Shown: piece by piece, positions 20,998 to 30,402 of the stretch | Layout: every line of letters begins with the position of its first letter | How positions within the stretch are numbered: the stretch's first letter is position 1 | From: Blastopirellula marina DSM 3645 | GTDB lineage: Bacteria > Planctomycetota > Planctomycetia > Pirellulales > Pirellulaceae | NCBI RefSeq assembly: GCF_000153105.1 | Contig: NZ_CH672376.1 | Location: 3,056,977-3,120,976 of the forward strand | Direction of reading: 5' to 3' | DNA length: 64,000 nucleotides | Notes under the pieces: generated by a model | Told to the model about the DNA's origin: nothing | Databases searched by the model: none | The model's input: the letters and a program-made list of their open reading frames with translations, nothing else | Made by a program: the position numbers and the translations under genes

Positions 20998-22477
20998 GGT
21001 GCCATTCAACGCTGGTAACGATTTCGTCTTTTCAGAAATAAGTCTTGATGCGGCCTGCGGTTAAGCAGTTCAATGCGGTCGACCAAAACCGTATGCACTG
21101 ACGACCAAGAAAGGATTCTTGGATGCCGCATCAAGACAGCACCGATATTCGCACGAATTTACAGGCTTTGAAAGCCGTCTTTCGGGAACTTTTGCCGGCG
21201 AAGTTTGACTTGCCCAAGTCGCACGGCAACGCTTCGCTAGAGCCGCAGGCGCTAGCGGCGATGGCGATCACTTGCTGGGGGTGGTTGCAAGGGACGCTCG
21301 AAGAGCGGACCGCGACAGCCCAGGCGATGACGTGCGAAGCGTTGCAACTTGACTTCACGGCGACGCGGCAAGGTTTATTGAAGGCGCTCGCTCGTCATGG
21401 CGAAGCGCTCATTCCGCAAGTCGTCGCGCACATCGCGGACCAGCTGCGCGAGCTTAAAGGCGACTGGACTCAGCGCGGCAAGGTGAATTTCGCCGTCGAC
21501 GGCGCCAAGTTTCTCGCTCCGCGCACCGCCGCGAATCAGCAGCAATTCGCCTCGAAGAAAGAGAAGCAGTATGCCTCGAAATCGAATCAGTCGAAAGCGG
21601 AAAGTGCGCAGCTGCTCGCGACCGTCGTATGGCATCTGACCGCTGGATTGCCGTATCGCTGGCGCATCGCCGGATCGAAAGGGAGTGAGCGTCACGCGCT
21701 GACCGACATGCTCGACGAGCTGCCGTCCAACGCGCGAATCATCGCTGACGCCGAGTATGTTGGATACCCGTTATGGTCGGCGATTCTCGACTCGAAACGC
21801 TCGTTTTTGGTACGGGTCGGCTCGAACGTCTCGCTGCTGAAGAACCTTGGTTCGCTGCGAATTCGCAATGGGTTCGTCTACTTCTGGCCGACCACGGCGA
21901 TGCGGAAACTGCAGCCGCCGCTGAAGTTGCGTCTGATCAAAGTTGATACCGGCAAAGAAACGATCTATCTCGTGTCGAGTGAACTCGACATGAGCGATCA
22001 AGCGGCCTGCGAACTCTACAGGCAACGCTGGGGCGTCGAAGTATTTTTTCGCACCGTGAAGCAGTCGTGTCAAAGAAGCAAGTTACGCTGCTGCACGCCG
22101 CGAAATCTGCTGACCGAAATCCACTGGACGCTGATCGGCGTCTGGGCGGCGTTCTACTACGCCAAGCAAGTTCAACGTGATCAGCCTGGCAAGCGAGCTC
22201 GCTTGAGCCCGGTGAAAATCATCCGAGCGTTCGCCGCCGCCACGACATCTGTCGCACTGAAAGCAAGAGCCGCCGCGCTGCTAATCAGCGAACTCACGCA
22301 AGCCGTCCTCGCCGACGAATCCAACCGAACGTCGAGCAAGAAGAGCCGCAGCTATCCCCGCAAAAAACGCCCTAAATCATGCGGCCCGCCGAAGATCGCG
22401 TCGCCGACGAAGTTGCAAATGAAATATGCGAAACTGTTTGAGGTGGGGTAAAATCGTTACAGGCGTTGTGTGCCACT
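20998..22477 (+). mobile_element. Second IS4-family insertion sequence with imperfect target duplication
   Basis: The element is about 21007-22468. The ends are CAACGC-TG-GTAACGATTT on the left and its inverted CAACGC-CT-GTAACGATTT on the right (two mismatches). The flanks GGTGCCATT (20998-21006) and TGTGCCACT (22469-22477) agree at 7 of 9 positions, so they look like an aged or imperfect 9-bp duplication. Confidence 0.75.
21123..22451 (+). CDS. IS4-family transposase (second copy, different subgroup)
   Basis: 442 residues, uninterrupted. Catalytic blocks: VNFAVDGAKFLAPRTAANQQ (first Asp), ARIIADAEYVGYPLW (second Asp), LYRQRWGVEVFFRTVKQSCQ (Y-R-E-K signature with Glu). It shares architecture and the basic Pro/Lys tail with the 18529-19866 transposase but little residue identity, so the two come from different IS4 members rather than from one duplication. 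Confidence 0.92.
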   Translation: MPHQDSTDIRTNLQALKAVFRELLPAKFDLPKSHGNASLEPQALAAMAITCWGWLQGTLEERTATAQAMTCEALQLDFTATRQGLLKALARHGEALIPQVVAHIADQLRELKGDWTQRGKVNFAVDGAKFLAPRTAANQQQFASKKEKQYASKSNQSKAESAQLLATVVWHLTAGLPYRWRIAGSKGSERHALTDMLDELPSNARIIADAEYVGYPLWSAILDSKRSFLVRVGSNVSLLKNLGSLRIRNGFVYFWPTTAMRKLQPPLKLRLIKVDTGKETIYLVSSELDMSDQAACELYRQRWGVEVFFRTVKQSCQRSKLRCCTPRNLLTEIHWTLIGVWAAFYYAKQVQRDQPGKRARLSPVKIIRAFAAATTSVALKARAAALLISELTQAVLADESNRTSSKKSRSYPRKKRPKSCGPPKIASPTKLQMKYAKLFEVG

Positions 22478-22495
22478 GGCCTTTTTCCGCCAGTG
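22473..22495. terminator. Hairpin right of the second IS4 element
   Basis: CACTGGC and GCCAGTG pair around a short T-rich loop immediately right of the IS. Before the insertion it lay about 60 bp after the lipoprotein stop, so it may have been that gene's terminator. No strong T-run follows. Confidence 0.35.
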
Positions 22496-23496
22496 TCTGT
22501 GAGCCTGCGACTGGAAACGGTCTTCTTTCCCACGCTGCACTCCCGAGTGCGACGATGGTGCTCTCGCCTTATCGAACAATTCGAGTGGCGTAAATGATAG
22601 TTTCGGCAGGCGAGGATCAACGATCCCACTGATCTGCTCGGCCAACCCTTCCACTCGGGGCAAAGATTGTCGGTTGACAAGGCGCACGGAATCGTGGTCG
22701 ATTGCGGTGTGACGAACCAAAAATCGAATGTTCCCGACGAGCCTGCCTGACTCGGAAACGTGCGCCAGGCAGTCTCTCTCTCCTCGCTTCGCTGCTCTTT
22801 GATAATTTTTCTAAACGCACTGGGATCCGGTCCGCTCCTTCCCCAGAAAAAAACGTCGCGGTCCAGTCCATATTGTGAATTTAATCACGAAGGTCGAAAT
22901 GCCCGAATCTTGAAGGAAGCTGGGATCAACGTGGTGACGATCTGGTCCACGGATCCACTCAGAAAAAAAACGTCGCGGTCCGGTCCACATCGTGAAACTC
23001 ATCACGAAGGTGGAAACCCGAGTCGAAGGAAGTACGAAATAGCGTGGAAACAGGTCTCTAGGGGGAATCGTGGCCCTATTTCCCTCGCCAGCTCACCTTG
23101 GGGCGATGAAAAAATTGGGGCGGTCCGGTCCGAGCGGCGACGCAGAAAAAAAACGTTGCGGTCCAGTCCACATTGTGAAACTCGTCACGAAGGCGGAACA
23201 GCCCGCAGGAAGCCGGGGCCGATGTAGAGCGGTTTCGTCCACACTTGCTCGCCCAGAAAAAAAAACGCGCTGCGGTCCGGTCCTGGGAATAACGAATGTC
23301 GAAACCAGAATGTCGAATGACCGAAAAGATACCGCAGTTTGATAATTCAAGCTGGCGTGCTTGATTCGTCATTCACTTGCAGCGGATGACGATTTTCGAT
23401 CCTGATCCGCCGAACCAACAACCGATGAGACGCCAATCGCGGATTACCGACCGGTGGTGGTTGGGCGAAATCGTGCAACTTCCAAACTACGCACGA
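22478..23496. other. Gene-poor stretch carrying the poly-A/GGTCCGGTCC repeats
   Basis: No protein family is recognised on either strand. Its main content is the five-copy repeat between 22844 and 23287 described separately. The minus frame 22457-22720 has no support beyond being open. Confidence 0.5.
22844..23287 (+). repeat. Cluster of five poly-A/GGTCCGGTCC repeats
   Basis: Copies at about 22844-22920, 22960-23030, 23105-23134, 23143-23215 and 23254-23287. Each has A5-A9, then about 3-7 nt, then GCGGTCCRGTCC. Three longer copies go on with a GTGAA...TCACGAAGG block, itself a small inverted repeat (GTGA/TCAC), and a GGAAG tail. Inverted copies recur at 36056-36225. Spacing is irregular (about 40-145 bp), and flanks between copies are unrelated. 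Confidence 0.8.
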
Positions 23497-24123
23497 TTAA
23501 TGCTCCTGGCCCGGCAGATGCGAATCGTCGAAGTGGACGTGCAATTGCGGGCGGCGCTCGATCAGCTTGGCCAGGCCAGGTTCGGTGATGTTGGTTTGAT
23601 CGAGGTAAAACGACTCGAGCGAGTTGATTTCGGCGATATGCTCCAGGGCGGCGTCGGTCAGCGGCGTTTGCAATAGGTGCAAAAAGCGGAGCGAAGGATT
23701 GTCTCGCAGCGCGGCGATTCCCGCGTCTGTTAAATGAGGACTGCCGATCCGCAGTTGGGTTAGCTGCGGCAGCTTGGCGATCTCGGCCAAGCCGGCGTCG
23801 GTGATATCCGCTTGAGGGAGATTGACAAATTGCAACTCGGGCAGCGCTCCCAACACGGCGGCGGCTGGATCGGCGAGCGGCGTTTGATCGAGACGAATGC
23901 GCTGCAGTTGGGTTGCCCGCGAGAGGAGCTGGAGCTCGGCAGGCGAAACGGTGCGGTCCGAAACTTCGATCGAATCGCTTTCACCGGCGATCACCTGGCG
24001 CAGCTGCTCACGAAACGACAACTCGGGGGGCAATTCTGACGGTGGGTTGGAATCGCCGCAACCGGCGATGAACAAGCATGCGACGAGAAAGTGACATGAA
24101 GCGTGGAAAAGTTTCATTTTCAT
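23497..24123 (-). CDS. Leucine-rich-repeat lipoprotein
   Basis: About 208 residues from ATG 24123 (an in-frame ATG also at 24117); the longer open frame upstream overlaps the zinc-ribbon gene and has no signal. The N-terminus is a lipoprotein signal (CHFLVACLFIAGC). After a Pro-rich linker come about six LRRs of the planctomycete type: LSRATQLQRIRLDQTPLAD, LPELQFVNLPQADITDAG, LPQLTQLRIGSPHLTDAG, NPSLRFLHLLQTPLTDAAL and INSLESFYLDQTNITEPGL. It is probably a periplasmic interaction protein. It lies 20 bp after the zinc-ribbon gene on the same strand. Confidence 0.85.
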   Translation of the reverse strand: MKMKLFHASCHFLVACLFIAGCGDSNPPSELPPELSFREQLRQVIAGESDSIEVSDRTVSPAELQLLSRATQLQRIRLDQTPLADPAAAVLGALPELQFVNLPQADITDAGLAEIAKLPQLTQLRIGSPHLTDAGIAALRDNPSLRFLHLLQTPLTDAALEHIAEINSLESFYLDQTNITEPGLAKLIERRPQLHVHFDDSHLPGQEH

Positions 24124-24143
24124 CCGAGGTATTTGCGTCCAAT

Positions 24144-24596
24144 TTATTTGCATCGAGGGCACCGCATTCGATAACGCGTCATTCCGCCGCCGCGACTGGT
24201 GGACAGGGACATGATCTCGCCGCATTTAGGGCAATAGTCGGGCGTCGCGTGATCGTCGGCGTTGTCCAGTTTTTCGCGACAGCCGACGCACGTATCGGCG
24301 TCTGGAAAGACTTCGAGTCGCTCGAGCGGAATCGGTTGGCGACAAACCTGACAAACGCGGCGCTGATCCCACTCTTCTTCGTCATCGCGAGGAAGATCGA
24401 CTTTCACGCCGATTCGACTGCAATCGCCGCACGACAATTTGCCGGCGCTGCGACGGAAGAGTTCGACGACGAGATCGGCGTTGGGCTCTTCTTCGCGGCG
24501 AAACATCCCGAGCGTCGTCAACTGACGAACCATCGCCAGGTGATCGCAGACAAGATGCCAATGGCAGTCTGGGCAGGAAATTTCAAGGCGTTCCAT
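24144..24596 (-). CDS. Zinc-ribbon protein with DksA/TraR-like finger
   Basis: A 150-residue cytosolic protein starting MERLEISCPDC; the open frame goes further up but into the divergent promoter region. Several Cys pairs form zinc sites: CPDC...H near the N-terminus, KLSCGDC in the middle, then RRVCQVCRQPIPLERLEVF with TCVGCREKLD (a C4 finger with the spacing of DksA/TraR proteins), and YCPKCG...RCPRC at the end. It lacks the long coiled coil and the DxxDxA tip of DksA, so an RNA-polymerase role is uncertain. Confidence 0.75.
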   Translation of the reverse strand: MERLEISCPDCHWHLVCDHLAMVRQLTTLGMFRREEEPNADLVVELFRRSAGKLSCGDCSRIGVKVDLPRDDEEEWDQRRVCQVCRQPIPLERLEVFPDADTCVGCREKLDNADDHATPDYCPKCGEIMSLSTSRGGGMTRYRMRCPRCK

Positions 24597-24777
24597 AAGC
24601 GTTTCAGAGATTCTCAGCGGTTGCGTGGGCAAGATTGCGGTTGGGGCGGCGAATTGACGATCCAGGACCCATTCGGGCTGACATCCGCCGATGGTGGGGA
24701 AATTCGGATTATACCAGCCGAGCAAATCGGCAATAATCTGGGAGACGCGATTTCTCGCTTCAGCAACAGGACCAGCG

Positions 24778-25422
24778 ATGATTGATTCGGCGATGCCAAA
24801 GCGCAGAGAAAAAGTGGCCCTCATCCATGGATTCTTTTCGTCCAGCTTGTGGATGAAGCGGTTGGAGCGGCAAATACGGGCCGAAGGCTTTGCGACGCAA
24901 TCGTACGGGTACGTCACCCTGATCGGCGATATCGAAGCGTACGCCCAACGATTCGCCCAGGCGTTGCGCCGGATGGACGAAGAAGAAGATGTGGATCGTC
25001 TGCACATCGTGGCGCACAGCATGGGGGGACTGGTGACGCGGCGAGCGCTGCAAATCTATCGTCCGAGTTGTTTAGGCCGCGTCGTTTTTATGGCGAGTCC
25101 GCATCGCGGTCTATACGCTGGGCGATTTTGGGGAACGTTCTGCCGGTTGTGGGATTGCCGCGCGGTGGGGCAAATGTCGGATGTCCCTGACAGCTATGTC
25201 AATCAAATGGCTCCGCCAGATTTTGAATTCGCCGTGGTCATCGCATCGCACGATCATCTGGTGCCGCCGCATTCGGCCATGCTGGACGGGTGCGCCGACT
25301 ATCGCGTGTATCCTGCTATGCATACGGCGCTGCTGCTGCGGCGGGATGTGGCCGAAGATGTTTGCAGCTATCTCGAACATGGACGCTTTCTCGACGCTTC
25401 TCTTACGAAAGCCGCAAGATGA
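24778..25422 (+). CDS. Alpha/beta-hydrolase, lipase/esterase-like
   Basis: 214 residues from ATG 24778. The alpha/beta-hydrolase fold shows VALIHGFFSSSLWM (oxyanion loop), the nucleophile elbow VAHSMGG, a likely acid in ASHDHLVPPHSAM and a likely His in AMHTALLL. MASPHRG is typical of PGAP1-like lipases. No signal peptide. Its stop overlaps the next start (ATGA at 25419-25422), so the two are translationally coupled. The substrate is unknown; a role on lipids in the membrane where the partner sits is plausible. Confidence 0.85.
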   Translation: MIDSAMPKRREKVALIHGFFSSSLWMKRLERQIRAEGFATQSYGYVTLIGDIEAYAQRFAQALRRMDEEEDVDRLHIVAHSMGGLVTRRALQIYRPSCLGRVVFMASPHRGLYAGRFWGTFCRLWDCRAVGQMSDVPDSYVNQMAPPDFEFAVVIASHDHLVPPHSAMLDGCADYRVYPAMHTALLLRRDVAEDVCSYLEHGRFLDASLTKAAR

Positions 25423-26222
25423 ACGAAGACCAACGCGAGCTATGGCGGAAGATCGAGCGCTTTTCGATCGACGAAGGAAATGAGCAATTAACATTTGCGC
25501 GGCGACTGGCGCGCGAGAACGGTTGGGCGCCGCGCTTCGCCGAACGCGTCGTGCAAGAGTACAAGCGGTTTGTCTTTCTCGCGATGGCGTCAGGTCACCG
25601 CGTCACGCCGTCAGAACAAGTGGATCAGGCCTGGCACTTGCATCTGGTCTACTCGCGCTCGTATTGGGAACGCATGTGTCAGCAGGTGCTGGGGAAGCCG
25701 CTGCATCACGGCCCGACCAAAGGAGGCGCGGCCGAAGCGGAGAAGTTTGAGGATTGGTACGAGCGAACCAAACAAAGCTACGCCGCGCTGTTTGGCGAAG
25801 CGCCGCCCGAAGACATCTGGCCCTCGTCCGCGGTTCGCTTTAATCCGTCGGTCCAGTGGCGAACGGTTGACGTCGGTTCGCATTGGGTGATCCCCAAGTT
25901 GTCGCGACGCGCGATCACCCTGGTGGGCGGCGGCGTACCGCTGGTGGTCGGCGCCGGCGTATCGCCCACGCTGCTGGCGGCGGGCGGCTTGTCGGTCTTG
26001 GTGAAAGTGATCCTCGTCGTCTTTGTGCTGATGTTCGTCGTTTGGTTGTTAGCGCTGCTATTTCGATCGGGCAAAGATTCCGGCGGAGGTTGCAGCAGTT
26101 GCGGGGATTCGACCGGAGGGGGCTGGTTCTTCTTTGGCGACTGGGGCTGTAGCAATGATTCTAGCTGCAGCAGCGACTCGGGATGCGGAAGTAGCTGCGG
26201 CGGTGGATGTGGGGGGGATTAG
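25419..26222 (+). CDS. Membrane protein with WHxH domain and Gly/Cys-rich tail
   Basis: 267 residues from ATG 25419. The N-terminal helical domain contains FAERVVQEYKRFVFLAM and VDQAWHLHLVYSRSYWERMC, the conserved Asp-x-x-Trp-His-x-His element seen in glycine-rich-domain (GRDP-like) and TIGR04222-like proteins. Two hydrophobic segments follow at about 160-185 and 190-212 (VKVILVVFVLMFVVWLLAL). The last 50 residues are Gly/Ser/Cys-rich (GGGCSSCGDS to SSCGGGCGG) with 8-9 cysteines. Coupled by overlap to the hydrolase gene. Molecular function unknown. Confidence 0.8.
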   Translation: MNEDQRELWRKIERFSIDEGNEQLTFARRLARENGWAPRFAERVVQEYKRFVFLAMASGHRVTPSEQVDQAWHLHLVYSRSYWERMCQQVLGKPLHHGPTKGGAAEAEKFEDWYERTKQSYAALFGEAPPEDIWPSSAVRFNPSVQWRTVDVGSHWVIPKLSRRAITLVGGGVPLVVGAGVSPTLLAAGGLSVLVKVILVVFVLMFVVWLLALLFRSGKDSGGGCSSCGDSTGGGWFFFGDWGCSNDSSCSSDSGCGSSCGGGCGGD

Positions 26223-26444
26223 GGAAAGCGGAAAGCGGGGAGCGCTGACGGATTGATCGAACGGCTGGGGGAAGAAAATTTGTTTTTTCTGCGCGTCTGT
26301 TCGCGCCAAATTGTTGTTCGTTGGCATGCAGACCGAAAAATTGGGTTTGCTTGTAGTCAGCCGCGCGATCGGGGGCTATTTTCAAATGTTGCGTATCGCA
26401 AACCTGATTCCCTCTCAATCTCTCTCCCGTCAAGGACCCGCCTG

Positions 26445-27098
26445 ATGAAACGCAACTTGCCGCTGTTGGTTCTCACCCTGATTGGCGCACTGGCCGGCGC
26501 TGCGACGCTGCACGCCGAAGACGAAGGTTTCACCACCTTGTTTAACGGCAAAGATCTGGATGGCTGGGTCGGCGCCGTCAAAGGTTACGATGTCGAAGAT
26601 GGCGCGATCGTTTGTAATCCCAAAGTAGGGGGGAATCTCTACTACGGCAAAGAATTCGATAACTTTGTGCTGCGGTTTGAATTCAAACTGGAGCCGGGCG
26701 CCAACAACGGTCTGGCCATCCGTTCGCCGATCGAAGGAAACTCGGCCTACAACGGTATTGAACTACAGATCCTGGATACGGAAGATGAACGTTACAAGAC
26801 GATCAAGCCGTATCAAGCCCACGGATCGGTCTACGGCGTCGTGCCGGCGAAGCGCGGTTTTTTGAAGCCGATCGGCGAGTGGAACGTGCAGGAAGTTATT
26901 GCTGACGGCAATCAAGTCAAAGTGACCCTCAACGGCGAAGTGATCGTCGACGCCGACATCAAAGAAGCGTCGAAGGACGGAACCATGGATGGCAACAAGC
27001 ACCCTGGGCTGTTGAACGAAAAGGGGCACATCGGCTTTTTGGGACACGGTACCAAGGTCTCGTTCCGCAACATTCGGATCAAGCCGATCGCCAAGTAA
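26445..27098 (+). CDS. Secreted DUF1080 (3-keto-disaccharide hydrolase-like) protein
   Basis: 217 residues from ATG 26445, with AAGGA upstream. Signal peptide 1-24 (LPLLVLTLIGALAGAATLHA). The single domain is the jelly-roll DUF1080: FTTLFNGKDLDGWVG, FVLRFEFKLEPGANNGLAIR, YNGIELQILD, VYGVVPAKRGFLKPIGEWN and HIGFLGHGTKVSFRNIRIKP. Members act on 3-keto-glucosides or bind glycans; planctomycetes have many copies. It is monocistronic here. Confidence 0.92.
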   Translation: MKRNLPLLVLTLIGALAGAATLHAEDEGFTTLFNGKDLDGWVGAVKGYDVEDGAIVCNPKVGGNLYYGKEFDNFVLRFEFKLEPGANNGLAIRSPIEGNSAYNGIELQILDTEDERYKTIKPYQAHGSVYGVVPAKRGFLKPIGEWNVQEVIADGNQVKVTLNGEVIVDADIKEASKDGTMDGNKHPGLLNEKGHIGFLGHGTKVSFRNIRIKPIAK

Positions 27099-27365
27099 GT
27101 GCTAGCGGTCGCCTGTTAAGTTCAGAGGAATGCGCAATTTGCGTGTCTCGCGGCAATTCTGGTAAATCCATCGAGACCGTCCGGTCGATTGCATAGATAT
27201 CGCAGTCGACCGTGGCGGTCTTTGCTTTTCTCTGCGTCCAAGTTGGCGGCGAGAAAATGCGGGCGAATCGCCCTGTCGCCGCTCTTCTGCGATCAGTATG
27301 ATTTCACCGGCTTCTAACGCGAACGAGCCGCAGCTCTCAAGGATTGAGACTGTACGCACAACGGA

Positions 27366-30320
27366 ATGATGCGAAAAACGAAGTTACTACTGACGCTGAT
27401 TCTCATTGCGACCTCGTTCGTGATGACTCGACCAGCTTGCGCCGATGGGGCGGCCGAATTGTATGCCGTCGCGGCGAGCCAATATGCTCGTAAGGACTGG
27501 GAAGCGGCGATCGTTGCATTTGATCGCTTTCTCTACGACTATCCAGATCATTCTCTGACCGGCGCGTTGCTCTTCTATCGCGGCGAAGCGCTGATCCAGC
27601 TGGAAGACTTTGCGGACGCTCGCAAGTCGTATCAGGATTTCCTGCAACGCGTTCCGACGCACGATAATCGCACGCAGGCCGAGTTTCGGGTCGCCGAGTG
27701 CTATTATCTGACCCACGATCTCGAAGCGGCCCAGACGCAGTTCGAGACCTTTATCACCGCCCATCCAGATCACGCGCTATACGCTCATGCGTTGCCCTAC
27801 TTGGGCGAAATCGCGCTGGCCGATCAAGACTATGACATGGCCGAACAGCTCTTCCGCAAAGCGAAAGCCGCCGCGCCAAGTCTGGCGATGCAGGGAGAAG
27901 CCGAGCTGGGATTGGCTCGCACGCTTCGCGACAGCGGTCAACTGCACGCTGCCCGAACGGCCTATCGCGCCGCGCTGAAACAAGAACTAACTGAAGCGCA
28001 CGACGCCAAGTTTGAGCTAGGCGTACTGGAATATCGCTTGGGCGAACATCGTGTCGCCGTCGAGCATTTGACCGAAGTCGCCCAAGCCGGCGATCGACAT
28101 AGCGACATCGCCAAGCTTTGGATCGCCAAAGCTTACTACGAAGTTCGTGATTGGCCGCAAGCCGAACAGCGACTGCAAGAGCTGGCCCAAGAGGAAAAGC
28201 TGAGCCAATATCGCGACGAGATCGACTATCTGTCGGCTCGTATCCGTTTGGAACAAGGGGAAACGAGCGAAGGGCTGACGCAGCTTGAACAGCTATTGGC
28301 GAACCATCCCGCGTCTCCTTGGTGCGACGAAGCGCTCTTCTATCTAGCCGAAGCCGCGGTGGTGACCGGCGACCTGGACAAAGCGACCACAACCGCTAAG
28401 CGTCTGATCGTCGAGTACCCCCAACGAGAAGCGACGCCGCAAGCGGTTCGCCTGGTCGTGCGGAAGCGGCTCGAGCGAGAGGAGTATGCTCAAGCGAACG
28501 AGTTGCTCATTTCGCCTGGGATCGACGAAGTCGCGCCGGAAATGGAAAAGACCGCCGCCGCTTGGAGCTTTGAGCTCCCCTACTTGCGCGGCGTCGCTCG
28601 ACTAGGCGGCGGCGATACAAATCAAGCGATGCGTCACTTGGAAGCGGCGGTCGTCGCGACCGACGAGCCGCAGCAACAGGGTTCGGCCTACTACGCGCTA
28701 GGCCTGGCCGCTGATCGAAGCGGCGAAGACGGTGACGCGGCGCGTCATTTCGCCAAGTACCTGGAAGTCTCGCCGAGCGGCGCCGAAGCGTCCGCTTCTC
28801 GCTTGCTCCTTGCGTCGTCGTTGGCCCGCATTGGGCAATTGGAAGACGCAAAGACAACCTACGCCCAGGTAGATCGCGCCCTTTGCGAAACGCGATTGTA
28901 TTGGCTCACCACGCGCCGACTGGCGGAAACAGCCTTGAAAGCCGGCGACAAGCCCTGGGCAGGCGAGCTGTTCCGAAAGCTGACGCAGGACGGCAATCCG
29001 GAAGAATTTGTCAAAGCCGGCGTCGCCGGGCTCAGCTGGGTGCAGTTGGACGCCGCGAGTGACGAAACTTCGACCGCGGCAATTGAACAGCTGATCGAGA
29101 AAGATCCGACCAGCACGCTGATTCCGGCCGTCTTGTCGGCCCGAGCGCAGGTCTTGCTCCAACGCAAGCAAGCCTCGGATGCGCTCACGATCTACCAACA
29201 GATCTATCGCGACTATCCCGAATCAGACGCCGCGCCGGCGGCGATGTTGTCAGCGGCTCAACTGCTGAACCAACGGCAAGAATATGGCCGCGCCGCCGAG
29301 CTCTATCGCTTGCTGATCCAGGCGCCCAGCAAAGACTTGCAGCGAGACGACCTCCACTATCACTTGGGGTGGGCGTTGCACGACCAAGGAAGCGCGGAAG
29401 CGGCCGCCGAACAGTGGCGCATCATCTGCGAGAACTATCCCCAGAGCCAGCTCTGGAGCGACGCCGCCTATCGTCGCGCCGAATACTTGTTGACTGCCCA
29501 ACAGCCGGCCGAAGCGAAGTTGCTGCTGCAACAGATCGTCGACAGCGGCGACGCCCAAGTCGCTCCGCACGCAACCTATTTGCTCGGACAGATCGCGGTC
29601 GGCCAGTCCGATTGGGAAGCGGTGGCCACGCAGATGGCCAAGCTCGCAGAGGGTAACAACGGCGAAGAGCTGCAAATCATGGCGAGCTTTTGGCACGCCG
29701 AGTCTCTCTTTCATCAGCACAAATTCAGCGAAGCGTCGAAGTTGTTCAACGAAGTTGAAGCGTTGACGCGGGGCCGCGAGTTAGCTTGGAATTCGACGGT
29801 AGCGCTGCGACGCGCACAACTAGCGGCGCACTTGGGCGACTGGGACGAAGCGCTGCGTCTGGCCGAGCTGGCGGCGGTGAGCCATCCCGATTTTGAACAG
29901 CGCTTTGAGCTCGATTATCTGCGCGGTCGCTGCTTGGCCCGTCAGGCCAACTTTGCCGGAGCTCGCCGGGCCTACCAACGCGTCATTGATTCGCGATTGG
30001 GTGGAGCGAGCGAAACCGCCGCGATGGCGCAGTGGATGATCGGCGAAACCTACTTCCATCAAAAGAACTACCAATCGGCGATTCAAGCTTACTCGCGGGT
30101 CGCCGCGCTGTACGACTTTCCCCGCTGGAAGGCCGGCTCGCTGCTGCAGATTGGCAAGTGCTACGAGATCTCCCGTCAGTGGGATAAAGCGCAAACGTAC
30201 TACGACGAAGTTTCGGCCGGCTACCCAGAGACCTTTTTTGCCGGCGAAGCGCAGCAACGGCTGAGCGTTGTCCGTCAACGTCGCGAGACGGCTGGAGCCA
30301 AGACAACGGAGCGTCGTTAA
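27366..30320 (+). CDS. Large periplasmic TPR protein
   Basis: 984 residues. Signal peptide 1-26 (LLLTLILIATSFVM, then PACA). The rest is about 20 TPR units of the YbgF/BamD type (AVAASQYARKDWEAAIVAF, YDYPDHSLTGALLFYRGEAL, FRVAECYYLTHDLEAAQTQF and so on), suggesting a long superhelical scaffold in the periplasm. It stands 82 bp upstream of an ExbB/TolQ gene on the same strand and heads the TPR-ExbB-ExbD-toroid row. In Tol systems a TPR protein (YbgF/CpoB) plays a comparable role, though much smaller. Confidence 0.9.
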   Translation: MMRKTKLLLTLILIATSFVMTRPACADGAAELYAVAASQYARKDWEAAIVAFDRFLYDYPDHSLTGALLFYRGEALIQLEDFADARKSYQDFLQRVPTHDNRTQAEFRVAECYYLTHDLEAAQTQFETFITAHPDHALYAHALPYLGEIALADQDYDMAEQLFRKAKAAAPSLAMQGEAELGLARTLRDSGQLHAARTAYRAALKQELTEAHDAKFELGVLEYRLGEHRVAVEHLTEVAQAGDRHSDIAKLWIAKAYYEVRDWPQAEQRLQELAQEEKLSQYRDEIDYLSARIRLEQGETSEGLTQLEQLLANHPASPWCDEALFYLAEAAVVTGDLDKATTTAKRLIVEYPQREATPQAVRLVVRKRLEREEYAQANELLISPGIDEVAPEMEKTAAAWSFELPYLRGVARLGGGDTNQAMRHLEAAVVATDEPQQQGSAYYALGLAADRSGEDGDAARHFAKYLEVSPSGAEASASRLLLASSLARIGQLEDAKTTYAQVDRALCETRLYWLTTRRLAETALKAGDKPWAGELFRKLTQDGNPEEFVKAGVAGLSWVQLDAASDETSTAAIEQLIEKDPTSTLIPAVLSARAQVLLQRKQASDALTIYQQIYRDYPESDAAPAAMLSAAQLLNQRQEYGRAAELYRLLIQAPSKDLQRDDLHYHLGWALHDQGSAEAAAEQWRIICENYPQSQLWSDAAYRRAEYLLTAQQPAEAKLLLQQIVDSGDAQVAPHATYLLGQIAVGQSDWEAVATQMAKLAEGNNGEELQIMASFWHAESLFHQHKFSEASKLFNEVEALTRGRELAWNSTVALRRAQLAAHLGDWDEALRLAELAAVSHPDFEQRFELDYLRGRCLARQANFAGARRAYQRVIDSRLGGASETAAMAQWMIGETYFHQKNYQSAIQAYSRVAALYDFPRWKAGSLLQIGKCYEISRQWDKAQTYYDEVSAGYPETFFAGEAQQRLSVVRQRRETAGAKTTERR

Positions 30321-30402
30321 GCGACGTTGGAAGCACGACGACAATATTTATGTCCGCCGGCGGCGCACCGCGGTGGTAATTTGAGATCGGGAGTCTACTG
30401 AA

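Noticed and set aside
22457-22720. Minus-strand frame of 87 codons beside the second IS4 element
   Set aside because: It starts in IS-flanking DNA, crosses the IS end and has no domain.
22760-23227. Open frame through the poly-A/GGTCC repeats encoding KKTSRSGP-type repeats
   Set aside because: The peptide repeat only reflects the DNA repeat; copies fall in varying frames, so translation is unlikely.
22844-23287. Possible CRISPR array
   Set aside because: Repeats differ in length and spacing (about 40-145 bp), and no cas genes are present.
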